NCBI RefSeq assembly: GCF_007565055.1
Contig: NC_044570.1
Coordinates: 11,357,023 to 11,421,022, forward strand
Length of the DNA stretch: 64,000 nucleotides
Direction: 5' to 3'
DNA from: Rhinopithecus roxellana
Lineage: Eukaryota > Chordata > Mammalia > Primates > Cercopithecidae
Shown here: positions 36,354 to 48,494 of the stretch, piece by piece
Numbering within the stretch: the stretch's first letter is position 1
Layout of the letters: every line of letters begins with the position of its first letter
Notes under the pieces: model-generated
What the model was told of the DNA's origin: nothing
The model's input: only the letters and a program-made list of their open reading frames with translations
Database searches by the model: none
Translations under genes and position numbers: made by a program

Positions 36354-39121
36354 CTTGTATAATGATACTTTTGAGATGGGTTGCTAAGAACTAATTGCCC
36401 AGCATTTAATCTTCAGTGAACACATAAAGTTGCTATTATAATCATTAAAACAAAGATCTATACCACTAGTACAAAAATCATCAAAACTTGGGTGACCCTA
36501 CATATATGTAAAGAAATTTCAAAATTCAAAAATGTGCCTCAAAAAGTAGTGATGTCCAAAAGGTCATCAGAAACCAGTGAAATTTAATAAATACATCTTA
36601 TTGAAAATTACCTAAACACCACAGAACACAAAGTATATATTTGACAGGAAAAAGTGAATTTCATGACAAAATGATACAAAGTCATGTTTCATGATCATCA
36701 GATTTTATAATTCAAACACAGTGTATTTTGTTTTCTTTAATTTTTTTTTTTTTGGTTTGGTTTTATTTCACAGTTACTTTCATACGTGCATTTCTGGGTC
36801 TTTGATAAGGTTTTCATCTAGCTTCTTTTTACACTCAGTTCGTTTTCATGCCCCATGTTTACATTTTTGTTAAAAATAATATTACAACATTCCAAAGAAT
36901 GTATCTCCTGATAAACCAGTAAGCAGATTCCACTAACTCGCCATTCCTGTTCTCTCCCTGCTGCCTCATTGTGGGGTATTCATCTCTGTGCTTGTTCTGT
37001 TGTGGGTATTTCTCACTCATCTTGCTTTCCACATCAATTTTTTCTTTCTGGGACCCTGGCAACACTTGAGTTTGAGACCCCTGTCTCAGTATTCCTTTGA
37101 GGTGATACGGAACAAAATGAACTTGCTTATGTCTGGAGAGCAGGTGTTGAAAATGAGAGTAGAAGAAGGTTCTGGTTGCAATGGAAATAAAAGTAGGCAA
37201 TGAAACCCAAGGGGTGAAAAAATGATGAATGTACCATGGCTAATACAATAAATGGAAAGATGGAATAACCCTTAGGGACTAAGAGAGAATCGTATAGCAA
37301 GTAGAAAGTGCTGAGCTTGTGAAATCGACAAATCAGAAAGAGTGAAGGAAAATTGTTGAAGATTTGTTAAATTCCCTTCCAGTATAAGACCAGATCTGTG
37401 TTCATGTTGGATGGTTGCTAGCTCCAGGTCTGTTTAAGAGAATACTCCAGTTCATCAAGGCTAAGTTTTGCTATGTTCTGTTGATGCCACAGACTGTCAA
37501 GAGTTGAGAATGGTTCAAAGCCTCCCAGAGTAACAAAAGGAAAGTTCCAAAGCACCATTGTGATGTCACAGATATTGAGAAGAACACTACAGAAATTCCC
37601 TCAGGGAAACTTCAAAAAGAGGCCTCACCTACCTTGGTCTAAAGTGAATATTGATGAAATTGCCATGCTTTGGGCATGGGCTAAGACAGAACATCTATGA
37701 ATAAGAATGATGTGGGTGCCTGGTTTAAATGTTTAAAGAATGGCTTACACTATTCTAATAGAGATGGATATAGGAGTAGCAAGCTCAAATTTCTCTTGGT
37801 TGCTGTGGAGTTAGGAAGCACTGACATACAAAGAACTGGCTAATTAACAGTTTTCATGAGTGCAGTGCGTTTGGGATATCCAGGTGTGCTTTTTCAGTCC
37901 CTTGATCTGTTACCTGGAATCAGCACAACTAGAGAGTATAACATTTATACATTCTGGACACTCTCTTATTCCATTTCTGGCATTTTTCTACATAAGCATC
38001 CAGTATGATAGAACTGCAGGCCTTATCTATGTCTGAAATTCTGTGCTGTCTGGTTGTGAGGCATTCATAGACATGCAATTTTCTGGCAACACAGGGAGAT
38101 ACATTCTGTTACGCTCAGGCAGATTTCCCCTCAGTTAGCTCCATATTGTTGAACTACGTCATCTTTGAAGAGACTGAACTTGACATTAAAGCCTTTCATG
38201 AAAAACAGAGTCTTACAGGTCTTGTGATCCATATGTGGCATACAGCATACTGCTGGCCAGAAAAATGAGCTACTGTCCACAAGGAGTCCATCATCAAGCC
38301 ACAGAGATATAAACAAGACACTGAAATGTAATAAACACTATAAGAATGCCAGCCGGGTGTGTAGGTGGTCACTCTAGAAGTTCTATTAAATTCGAGTCAG
38401 GGAAGAATACCTCAAAAACATAACAGATGTGTAGAAGTTGGTCAATACATGTGCTGTGGGAAGCCAGAACTAGGAACAGCAAACACCCATAAAAGCCCAG
38501 AGCAATGAGATGCAGTGAAGGCATTTATTATGCCGACCAGTAGCTCTCTAGTTTCAAGAAGCATATTAATTTTCCAGAGAGCTTGTTACAAAGTCAGTGT
38601 TCTAGTTCTGCCCCAATCATTGTCTCTCCCTAGGGCAGGATGGGGCCTCAGGCAGCTGTAATATACAAGCGGCAATTTAGGGGTCTAAGGCTGACTGTGA
38701 ATTAGAAATTGGGTTGCAGCAGAGGTTGCAAGGGGAAGAATGATGATAGTAACCTTGTGCAAAATCATGAGTTGATGTGGAAGCAGTATAGAGATTGTCC
38801 TAATAATGGCACAACATAGTAAACACTTTAGTAGGGGAATATGAGATGTATTTAGTAAGATCCTTGCCAACAGTGTGCAGAATTGGAAGAGAGCAAGTCC
38901 GTACACAATTAATAGGGTAGAAAGTTTTGTAGTTATATTGGCAAGACATGTTGCTGACTTCAACTACAAAGTGTCATTGGTTTAGAAAATTAAAAGGATT
39001 GAAGAGATGTTTTCAGGAAACAAAATTAAGACCTTTTCCATCCTTATGAATTTATATAGATGAGGTATTCATTGTGGTGAAGTAAAGAATGTGGAACACA
39101 GAAGGTTAAAAGTTAGTTAGC
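36354..39121. other. Unique intergenic sequence between the inverted L1 pair
   Basis: No gene or clear repeat recognised in about 2.8 kb. A T-run lies at 36741-36752. Open frames at 36859-37200 and 38685-38963 (minus) have no recognised domain. The last bases, GGTT/AAAAGTTAG at about 39102-39118, match the L1 endonuclease target pattern. Confidence 0.5.
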
Positions 39122-40157
39122 GGGGGGGGCGGAGCAAGATGGCCGAATAGGAACAACTCCAGTCTCCAACTCCCAGCGCGAGCGACACAGAAGACCGGTG
39201 ATTTCTGCATTTTCAACTGAGGTACTGGGGACATCTCACTAGGGAGTGCCGGACAATCGGTGCTGGTCAGCTGCTGCAGCCTGACCAGCGAGAGCTGAAG
39301 CAGGGCGAGGCATCGCCTCACCTGGAAGCGCAAGGGGGAAGGGGATCCGTTTTCCTAGCCAGGGGAACTGAGACACACAACACCTGGAAAATCGGGTAAC
39401 TCCCACCCCAATACTGCGCTGTAAGCATACAGGCATTCCAGGAGAATATATCCCACACCTGGCCGGGAGGGTCCCACGCCCACGAAGCCTCCCTCACTGC
39501 TAACACAGCAGTCTGCCGCGATCTATCCGCAAGGCAGCAGCGAGGCTGGGGGAGGGGCGCCCGCCATTGCTGAGGCTTAAGCAGGTAAACAAAGCCGCTG
39601 GGAAGCTCGAACTGGGTGGAGCTCACAGCAGCTCAAGGAAGCCTGCCTGTCTCTGTAGTCTCCACCTCTGGGGACAGCGCACAGCTGAAGACCAACAGGG
39701 GAAGTAGCGGGAGCCGGTGCAGACGCGAACGACTCTGTCTGACAGCTTTGGGGAGAGCCGCGGATCTCCCAACGCGGAGGTTGAGATCTGAGAACGGACA
39801 GACTGCCTGCTCAGGTGTGTCCCTGACCCCTGAGTAGCCTAGCTGGGAGAAATCCCCCACTAGGGGCAGTCTGACACCCCACACCTCACAGGGTGGAGTA
39901 CACCGCTGAGAGGACACTTCCAAAGGAAGAATCAGACAGGTACACTCGCTGTTCAGCAATATTCTATCTTCGGCAACCTCTGCTGCTGATACCCAGGCAA
40001 ACAGGGTCTGGAGTGGACCTCAAGCAATCTCCAACAGACCAACAGAGAGTCCTTCTGACTGTCAGAAGGAAAACTATCAAACAGGAAGGACACCTATACC
40101 AAAACCCCATCAGTTCGTCACCACCATCAAAGACCAGAGACAGATAAAACCACAAAG
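39122..40157 (+). promoter_or_regulatory. L1-C 5' UTR with internal promoter
   Basis: About 1.04 kb, CpG-rich, with the L1 5' G-run and the YY1-type AAGATGGC core at about 39136-39143. Sense transcription would run right into ORF1. The L1 antisense promoter, known from the family, would fire left into the unique 36-39 kb segment. Confidence 0.8.
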
Positions 40158-41174
40158 ATGGGGAAGAAGCAGGGCAGAAAAGCTGGAAATTCAAAAAATA
40201 AGAGCGCATCTCCCCCTGCAAAGGAGCGCAGCCCATCACCAGCAACGGATCAAAGCTGGTCAGAGAATGACTTGGACGAGAGGAGAGAAGAAGGCTTCAG
40301 TCCATCAAACTTATCAGAGCTAAAGGAGGAATTACGTACCCAGCGCAAAGAAACTAAAAATCTTGAAAAAAGAGTGGAAGAATTGACAGCTAGACTCATT
40401 AATGCAGAGAAGATCATAAACGAAATGACAGAGATGAAAACCATGACACGAGAAATACGTGACAAATGCACAAGCTTCAGTAACCGACTCGATCAACTGG
40501 AAGAAAGAGTATCAGCGATTGAAGATCAAATGAATGAAATGAAGCGAGAAGAGAAACCAAAAGAAAAAAGAAGAAAAAGAAATGAGCAAAGCCTGCAAGA
40601 AGTATGGGATTACGTAAAAAGACCAAATCTACGTCTGATTGGGGTGCCTGAAAGTGAGGGGGAAAATGGAACCAAGTTGGAAAACACTCTTCAGGATATC
40701 ATCCAGGAGAACTTCCCCAACCTAGTAGGGCAGGCCAACATTCAAATTCAGGAAATACAGAGAACGCCACAAAGATACTCCTCCAGAAGAGCAACTCCAA
40801 GACACATAATTGCCAGATTCACCAAAGTTGAAATGAAGGAAAAAATCTTAAGGGCAGCCAGAGAGAAAGGTCGGGTCACCCACAAAGGGAAACCCATCAG
40901 ACTAACAGCAGATCTCTCGGCAGAAACTCTACAAGCCAGAAGAGAGTGGGGGCCAATATTCAACGTTCTTAAAGAAAAGAATTTTCAACCCAGAATTTCA
41001 TATCCAGCCAAACTAAGTTTCATAAGTGAAGGAGAAATAAAATCCTTTACAGATAAGCAAATGCTTAGAGATTTTGTCACCACCAGGCCTGCCTTACAAG
41101 AGACCCTGAAGGAAGCCCTAAACATGGAAAGGAACAACCGGTACCAGCCATCGCAAAAACTTGGCAAAATGTAA
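40158..41174 (+). CDS. L1-C ORF1 protein, intact (338 residues)
   Basis: This is an uninterrupted LINE-1 ORF1: N-terminal basic/Ser-Pro region, coiled coil (about 52-150), RNA-recognition domain from NLRLIGVPE (157-165) and C-terminal domain with REWGPIF (262-268) and YPAKLSF (282-288). The start at 40158 is the one used across L1 (MGKKQ) and follows an A-rich stretch at the end of the 5' UTR. Only three residues differ from the L1-B copy, all in the last 12 (R instead of Q, then LG instead of HA). The protein would bind L1 RNA in cytoplasmic particles. The family normally needs ORF2p from the same RNA, and this copy's ORF2 is broken. Confidence 0.94.
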   Translation: MGKKQGRKAGNSKNKSASPPAKERSPSPATDQSWSENDLDERREEGFSPSNLSELKEELRTQRKETKNLEKRVEELTARLINAEKIINEMTEMKTMTREIRDKCTSFSNRLDQLEERVSAIEDQMNEMKREEKPKEKRRKRNEQSLQEVWDYVKRPNLRLIGVPESEGENGTKLENTLQDIIQENFPNLVGQANIQIQEIQRTPQRYSSRRATPRHIIARFTKVEMKEKILRAAREKGRVTHKGKPIRLTADLSAETLQARREWGPIFNVLKEKNFQPRISYPAKLSFISEGEIKSFTDKQMLRDFVTTRPALQETLKEALNMERNNRYQPSQKLGKM

Positions 41175-41237
41175 AGTCCATCGAGGCTAGGAAGAAACTG
41201 CATCAACTAACGAGCAAAATAACCAGATAATATCATA

Positions 41238-44200
41238 ATGGCAGGATCAAGTTCACACATAACAATATTAACCTTAAATGTTAATGGACTAAATGCGCCA
41301 ATTAAAAGACACAGACTGGCAAACTGGATAAAGAGTCAAGACCCATCAGTCTGCTGTATTCAGGAGACCCATCTCACATGCAGAGACATACATAGGCTCA
41401 AAATAAAGGGATGGAGGAAGATCTACCAAGCAAATGGAGAACAAAAAAAAGCAGGGGTTGCAATCCTAGTCTCTGATAAAACAGACTTTAAACCATCAAA
41501 GATCAAAAGAGACAAAGAAGGCCACTACATAATGGTAAAGGGATCAATTCAACAGGAAGAGCTAACTCTCCTAAATATATATGCACCCAATACAGGAGCA
41601 CCCAGATTCATAAAGCAAGTCCTTAGAGACTTACAAAGAGACTTAGACTCCCATACAATAATAATGGGGGACTTCAACACTCCGCTGTCAACATTAGACA
41701 GATCAACGAGACAGAAAGTTAACAAGGATATCCAGGAATTGAACTCATCTCTGCACCAAGCGGACCTAATAGACATCTATAGAACTCTCCACCCCAAATC
41801 AACAGAATATACATTCTTCTCAGCACCACATCGCACTTATTCCAAAATTGACCACATAATTGGAAGTAAAGCACTCCTCAGCAAATGTAAAAGAACAGAA
41901 ATTATAACAAACTGTCTCTCAGACCACAGTGCAATCAAACTAGAACTCAGGACTAAGAAACTCAATCAAAACCGCTCAACTACATGGAAACTGAACAACC
42001 TGCTCCTGAATGACTACTGGGTACATAACGAAATGAAAGCGGAAATAAGGATGTTCTTTGAAACCAATGAGAACAAAGATACAACATACCAGAATCTCTG
42101 GGACACATTTAAAGCAGTGTGTAGAGGGAAATTTATAGCACTAAATGCCCACAAGAGAAAGCAGGAAAGATCTAAAATTGACACTCTAACATCACAATTA
42201 AAAGAACTAGAGAGGCAAGAGCAATCACATTCAAAAGCTAGCAGAAGGCAAGAAATAACTAAGATCAGAGCAGAACTGAAGGAGATAGAGACACAAAAAA
42301 CCCTCCAAAAAATCAATGAATCCAGGAGTTGGTTTTTTGAAAAGATCAACAAAATTGACAGACCGCTAGCAAGGCTAATAAAGAAAAAAAGAGAGAGGAA
42401 TCAAATAGATGCAATAAAAAATGATAAAGGGGATATCACCACTGACCCCACAGAAATACAAACTACCATCAGAGAATACTATAAATGCCTCTACGCAAAT
42501 CAACTAGAAAATTAGAAGAAATGGATAATTTCCTGGACACTTACACTCTCCCAAGGCTAAACCAGGAAGAAGTTGAATCCCTGAATACACCAATAGCAGG
42601 CTCTGAAATTGAGGCAACAATTAATAGCCTACCCACCAAAAAAAGTCCAGGACCAGATGGATTCACAGCTGAATTCTACCAGAGGTACAAGGAGGAGCTG
42701 GTACCATTCCTTCTGAAACTATTCCAATCAATAGAAAAAGAGGGAATCCTCCCTAACTCATTTTATGAGGCCAACATCATCCTGATACCAAAGCCTGGCA
42801 GAGACACAACAAAAAAAGAGAATTTTAGACCAATATCCCTGATGAACATTGATGCAAAAATCCTCAATAAAATACTGGCAAACCGGATTCAGCAGCACAT
42901 CAAAAAGCTTATCCACCATGATCAAGTGGGCTTCATCCCTGGGATGCAAGGCTGGTTCAACATTCGCAAATCAATAAACGTAATCCAGCATATAAACAGA
43001 ACCAAAGACAAGAACCACATGATTGTCTCAATAGATGCAGAAAAGGCTTTTGACAAAATTCAACAGCCCTTCATGCTAAAAACGCTCAATAAATTCGGTA
43101 TTGATGGAACGTACCTCAAAATAATAAGAGCTATTTATGACAAACCCACAGCTAATATCATACTGAATGGGCAAAAACTGGAAAAATTCCCTTTGAAAAC
43201 TGGCACAAGACAGGGATGCCCTCTCTCACCACTCCTATTCAACATAGTGTTGGAAGTTCTGGCTAGGGCAATCAGGCAAGAAAAAGAAATCAAGGGTATC
43301 CAGTTAGGAAAAGAAGAAGTCAAATTGTCCCTGTTTGCAGATGACATGATTGTATATTTAGAAAACCCCATCGTCTCAGCCCAAAATCTCCTTAAGCTGA
43401 TAAGCAACTTCAGCAAAGTCTCAGGATACAAAATTAATGTGCAAAAATCACAAGCATTCTTATACACCAGCAACAGACAAGCAGAGAGCCAAATCAGGAA
43501 TGAACTTCCATTCACAATTGCTTCAAAGAGAATAAAATACCTAGGAATCCAGCTTACAAGGGATGTAAAGGACCTCTTCAAGGAGAACTACAAACCACTG
43601 CTCAGTGAAATCAAAGAGGACACAAACAAATGGAAGAACATACCATGCTCATGGATAGGAAGAATCAATATCGTGAAAATGGCCATACTCCCCAAGGTTA
43701 TTTATAGATTCAATGCCATCCCCATCAAGCTACCAATGACTTTCTTCACGGAATTGGAAAAAAACTGCTTTAAAGTTCATATGGAACCAAAAAAGAGCCC
43801 GCATTGCCAAGACAATCCTAAGTCAAAAGGACAAAGCTGGAGGCGTCACGCTACCTGACTTCAAACTATACTACAAGGCTACAGTCACCAAAACAGCATG
43901 GTACTGGTACCAAAACAGAGCTATAGACCAATGGAACAGAACAGAGTCCTCAGAAATAATACCGCACATCTACAGCCATCTGATCTTTGACAAACCTGAG
44001 AGAAACAAGAAATGGGGAAAGGATTCCCTATTTAATAAATGGTGCTGGGAAAATTGGCTAGCCATAAGTAGAAAGCTGAAACTGGATCCTTTCCTTACCC
44101 CTTATACGAAGATTAATTCAAGATGGATTAGAGACTTAAATGTTAGACCTAATACCATAAAAACCCTAGAAGAAAATCTAGGTAGTACCATTCAGGACAT

Positions 44201-45065
44201 AGGCATGGGCAAGGACTTCATGTCTAAAACACCAAAAGCAACGGCAGCAAAAGCCATAATTGACAAATGGGATCTAATTAAACTAAAGAGCTTTTGCACA
44301 GCAAAAGAAACTACCATCAGAGTGAACAGGCAACCTACAGAATGGGAGAAAATTTTTGCAACCTACTCATCTGACAAAGGGCTAATATCCAGAATCTACA
44401 AAGAACTCAAACAAATATACGAGAAAAAAACAAACAACCCCATCAAAAAGTGGGGAAAGGATATGAACAGACATTTCTCAAAAGAAGATATTCATACAGC
44501 CAACAGACACATGAAAAAATGCTCATCATCACTGGCCATCAGAGAAATGCAAATCAAAACCACAATGAGATACCATCTCACACCAGTTAGAATGGCAATC
44601 ATTAAGAAGTCAGGAAACAACAGGTGTTGGAGAGGATGTGGAGAAATAGGAACACTTTTACACTGTTGGTGGGATTGTAAACTAGTTCAACCATTATGGA
44701 AAACAGTATGGCAATTCCTCAAGGATCTAGAACTAGATGTACCATATGACCCAGCCATCCCACTACTGGGTATATACCCAAAGGATTATAAATTAGTCTA
44801 CTACAAAGACACATGCACACGTATGTTTATTGCGGCACTATTCACAATAGCAAAGACTTGGAATCAACCCAAATGTCCATCTGTGACAGACTGGATTAAG
44901 AAAATGTGGCACATATACACCATGGAATACTATGCAGCCATAAAAAAGGATGAGTTTGCGTCCTTTGTAGGGACATGGATGCAGCTGGAAACCATCATTC
45001 TTAGCAAACTATCACAAGAAGAGAAAACCAAACACCGCATGTTCTCACTCATAGGTGGGAACTGA
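41238..45065 (+). pseudogene. L1-C ORF2: endonuclease intact, RT out of frame
   Basis: The first open piece (41238-42515, 425 codons) has a full endonuclease with E43, D145, N147, D205 and D229-H230. A one-base deletion next to the codons for YANQLEN puts a TAG at 42513-42515. The RT, including the FADD site, is open only in the shifted frame (42485-43858). An extra A in the A-run at about 43757-43763 brings the original frame back, and the C-terminus with RCWRGCGEIGTLLHCWWDC is open to the normal stop at 45065. The two single-base indels therefore offset each other, but the RT between them is lost from the ORF2 frame. A lone endonuclease-length protein would be the longest product from the normal start. 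Confidence 0.93.
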
Positions 45066-45117
45066 ACAATGAGATCACTTGGACTCGGGAAGGGGAACAT
45101 CACACACTGGGGTCTAT

Positions 45118-45149
45118 CATGGGGAGGGGGGAGGGGGGAGGAGGGAGGG
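45118..45149 (+). other. G-rich tract of L1-C 3' UTR (potential G-quadruplex)
   Basis: Runs of 3-6 G separated by single A residues, the same as in L1-B and in the nested fragment near 5937-5960. Confidence 0.75.
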
Positions 45150-45345
45150 ATTGCATTGGGGAGTTATACATGATATAAATGATGAATTGATGGGTGCTGA
45201 CGAGTTGATGGGTGCAGCACACCAACATGGCATAAGTATACATATGTAACAAACCTGCACGTTATGCACATGTACCCTAGAACTTAAAGTATAATAAAAA
45301 AAAAAATTAAAAAAAAATAAAATAAAATAAAATAAAAATTTAAAA

Positions 45346-45417
45346 AAGTAAATTTTAGGCATTTTCAAGCCTACCATTATTGGATTATGTGTACATTTTC
45401 TTCAAGTGTAGGTATGT

Positions 45418-45454
<37 letters not shown>

Positions 45455-45941
45455 ATAATTTGTGTTAACATTGTGACTGGAGCCTTTTTACTGATATGAC
45501 CAGCTTGGAAGCAAATAACTTAGTGACTATCTCAGCAGGTTTTAATTTCTTTGATTCAGGACACAGAACATATAAGACCACAATTAATTCACTATTGCCT
45601 TGACTAGTACAAGTCTTGTGTATCTCTACTGAAGTTCTCTGGAATTGCAGATGATTGAAGTTCTCTGTGACTTTTAATGGTTATTGAGCTTCCTGAAGGT
45701 GGAGTACACATAGATTTTGAAGAAGGGTAGCTCTGCCTAGGGGTATAAAATATCTTGTGTTGAATTCTGGTTACAATGCTCCTTATGAATAGACAACCTA
45801 ACCAACTTTAAACTCACTGAAAAAATATACAGTCCACACTAAAGTAATGGATGAAGCTCAGTTGTTAAAGTTCCTTGGACCCGAGAGTTGTGTAGTACCT
45901 GAGAGGACAGAATGAAATGGGGAGGTCACTGTGTCTGTGAA
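45346..45941. other. Unique sequence with an isolated T33 homopolymer
   Basis: A T-run of 33 at 45419-45451 has no SINE or L1 on either side. The remainder shows no gene. Confidence 0.6.
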
Positions 45942-46288
45942 AATATTAACACAGAATTAGGCTGGGCACAGTGGCTAAAGCGTGTAATCCTAGCACTTTG
46001 CGAGGCCAAGGCAGGTGGCTCACTTGAGGTCAGTAGTTCAAGATCAACCTGGCCAACATGGTGAAAACCCATCCCTACTAAAAACACACCAATTAGCTGG
46101 GCCTGTTGGTGCTTTCCTGTAATCCCACCTACTCAGGGGACTATGGCAGGAGAATTGTTTGCAGGAGGCAGAGGTTGAAATGAGCTGAGATAACACCACT
46201 GCACTGCAACATAGGTGACAGAGCAAGACTCTGTCTCAAAAACACACACCAAAAAACAACAAAACCCCACAATATTATCACAGAGTTA
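45942..46288 (+). mobile_element. Alu SINE (AluS-like), plus strand
   Basis: The body is 45960-46270: 'ggctgggcacagtggct' to an A-rich tail with CAAAA units. It is flanked by an imperfect duplication, AATATTAACACAGAATTA at 45942-45959 and AATATTATCACAGAGTTA at 46271-46288 (16 of 18 match). Confidence 0.93.
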
Positions 46289-47411
46289 AGCAAAACTTGT
46301 ATGTGTGTGAGACCAGAACACAATCTCAGTTCAGCAGAGTGTGTGCATTGAGAGGTGAAAGGTGATAAAAGCTGACACAAATATGTTAGCAAGATTTTCT
46401 ACAGTCGAGTGACAGGTCAACAGGTTAATTATGATATAGAGGAACAGCAAGGAAGTGATGCGAAACAGAGAGGAAGTAAAGCAGGCTCAACTCAAGTGGT
46501 TTACAGAAACGAAGAGAACATGAACAATTTTCTAATGTATAAATTTGTCTGTTTGCCTTAAAGAAGACATGCTACGCAGTACTAATTCAGAAATATGTTG
46601 GAAAAGGTAGAGGTGCATTTTGTTGTACAGATAGAAACAAGAAATTTGGAAATATATATAAAAGGTGGAAAAGTAACCTTGAAATAGGAGATGGTATCAG
46701 TTATTTAAACATTTATTATGCTTAATGCATCAATATATTCAGTGGCAGTTGTATAGGCCAGAAGAAAACAAACAAACAAACAAACAAAAAAAAAAAAAAA
46801 AAAAAACAGACAAAAGTCAAAGTAGTCAGAGGGAGAAAGATAGTATTTGTATCCAAGAAACCATAGGAATATGCTAGATACACAAAGGGATTTTGGTCAA
46901 ATGGAGCCAAAAGAATAATAAAGATGAAATTTCCATGTTACTCTTTGGACATTTGACTTAGAGGCCTTCCTCTCATTAAAATTTTGTAATAATAACAAAA
47001 AAGTATATAAGAATGATGTGGCAGATGGAGTCTCATGTGGTTCAGATGCTCTGCTTTTTGCAGAAGGACCACAGATAATTCACAGGGAAAAAAATTCTTC
47101 CCTTATCTTATGTGGCCATGTTTCAGTTACTACAAATCTACATGATGCATCCTCAGCTGACTTAGTCCCAGTCAAACATCACTCCAGTAGATGCCCCTGA
47201 ATCCAACTTCCATCACCTTCTTTATTGGTGGCCTCCAGTTGTGGGATGCAGACCCAACACCTGAGAACTATAGGGCTCACTCTCCCCACATGATGTCTTT
47301 AGAATTGGCTAGCATAGGTGACTGTGGCTAGTTTCCAAAGAGTGGCCTTGCTACCTCTTTGTGCCCTCAAAAATAGTTAGAAGGACCAAAACATTACTAG
47401 AAACTCTACTC
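46289..47411. other. Unique sequence with (AAAC)n/poly-A at 46764-46806
   Basis: No gene. The A-rich simple repeat has no SINE body attached that I can see. Confidence 0.5.
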
Positions 47412-47986
47412 TGGTGACTAATTTTATGTGTCAACTTGACCAGCCTATGGGATGCCCAAACAGCTGATAGAACATTATTTCTGAGTGTGTGTGCCAGAGT
47501 GTTTTCAGAAGAGATTAGCATTTGAATCAGTGGACTGAGTAAAGAGGATCACTCAACAGTGTGGGCTGGCACTGTCAAATCCTGTGACGGCCTAATGAGA
47601 ACAAAATGGCAGAGAGAAGAAGGCTGAATTCCCTTTCTACTTAAGCTGAAACATTCACCTTTTCCTGTCCTGCAAAACCAAGGCCTTCTTTCCCAGGTTT
47701 TGGGTCTCCAGGACTTACACCATCAGCTCTTGTGGTTTTCTGGACTTCACTCTTAGATTAAACTACACAATGAGATTTGCTAAGTCTCTGTATCTTGCTA
47801 TAGCATGAGCCAGTTCCCATAAGAAATCTCCTCTCTCTATATCTTTATCTATTTCTCTATTCACCTATATATGTATCCATCTATTTATATCTATATTATT
47901 TATATTTAATTTACAGATAAATGAGCATATTTATCAATAGGATGTTTATCTTGTTGATTGTATTTCTCTGAAGAATCCTCATATAG
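47412..47986 (+). mobile_element. MLT2-type ERVL LTR, plus strand
   Basis: It has the family layout: 'aattttatgtgtcaacttga' near the start, 'ttagcatttgaatcagtggac', then 'aaatctcctctctctatatc', and a degraded 'gattgtatttctctgaagaa' end. Confidence 0.78.
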
Positions 47987-48494
47987 ATATTGAAGACAGT
48001 CAAATCATGAGAAGCAAAAGTCAGTCAAAGGAACTCTCCATAGTCCTTGGTTGACTGGGAGGGCCTTCAAAAGATTCCTGGGGGGAATTCCTCTGTGAAG
48101 AAAACAAGTGCCCTTATGTTATTACCAGGGAGTGGATCTAGTCCATTCCTCCATGAATTGATGCAATCACTGAGCACTTACTTTATAACTCACAGTTCTA
48201 GAAGACTCTGCAACAATCAGGGGATAAAAGAAAGTATAACATGCAGGTTCTGCCAGCTGAGAACTTTAAATGATGTAGGAATGAGAGGAACACACACAAA
48301 AAGGTTCAAAGACAACGAATGTGAAATTTCAAATCATATACTGAATATGATAGTAAAGACTATAATGATAGTCTTTATTTATTATAGACTTAGAGGTGTT
48401 TCTCTGTGAAAGAGAACAGATTTCATGTAATGATCCTTCATGGGGATAAAGAGTCTTAAGGCTAATCAAACTGAGAAATTAAAAATTTAGGTCA
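47987..48494. other. Unique sequence with a possible L2 remnant
   Basis: At about 48140-48250 the order 'atcactgagcacttacttta', 'gttctagaag', 'caggttctgcc' resembles an old L2 end. No gene is supported. Confidence 0.35.

Larger units (their letters stand above)
39122..45345 (+). mobile_element. L1-C: young full-length LINE-1, plus strand
   Basis: The 5' UTR is 39122-40157, ORF1 40158-41174, the spacer 63 nt, ORF2 41238-45065, the 3' UTR runs to about 45294, and an interrupted A-tail with TAAAA units extends to about 45345. It is nearly identical to L1-B, in inverse orientation. The left side has a good endonuclease target (GGTT/AAAA) but I see no convincing matching repeat on the right. Its 3' UTR is not of the hominid L1HS type. 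Confidence 0.96.

Noticed and set aside
43135..43581. 148-codon open frame on the minus strand, seen again at 27905-28351 on +
   Set aside because: It is antisense to the L1 ORF2 RT region and recurs because the L1 copies are similar. It is a shadow frame with no own features.
39122..45345. L1-C as a fully active L1
   Set aside because: ORF1 is intact, but a one-base deletion puts the RT out of frame, so ORF2p cannot be complete as written.
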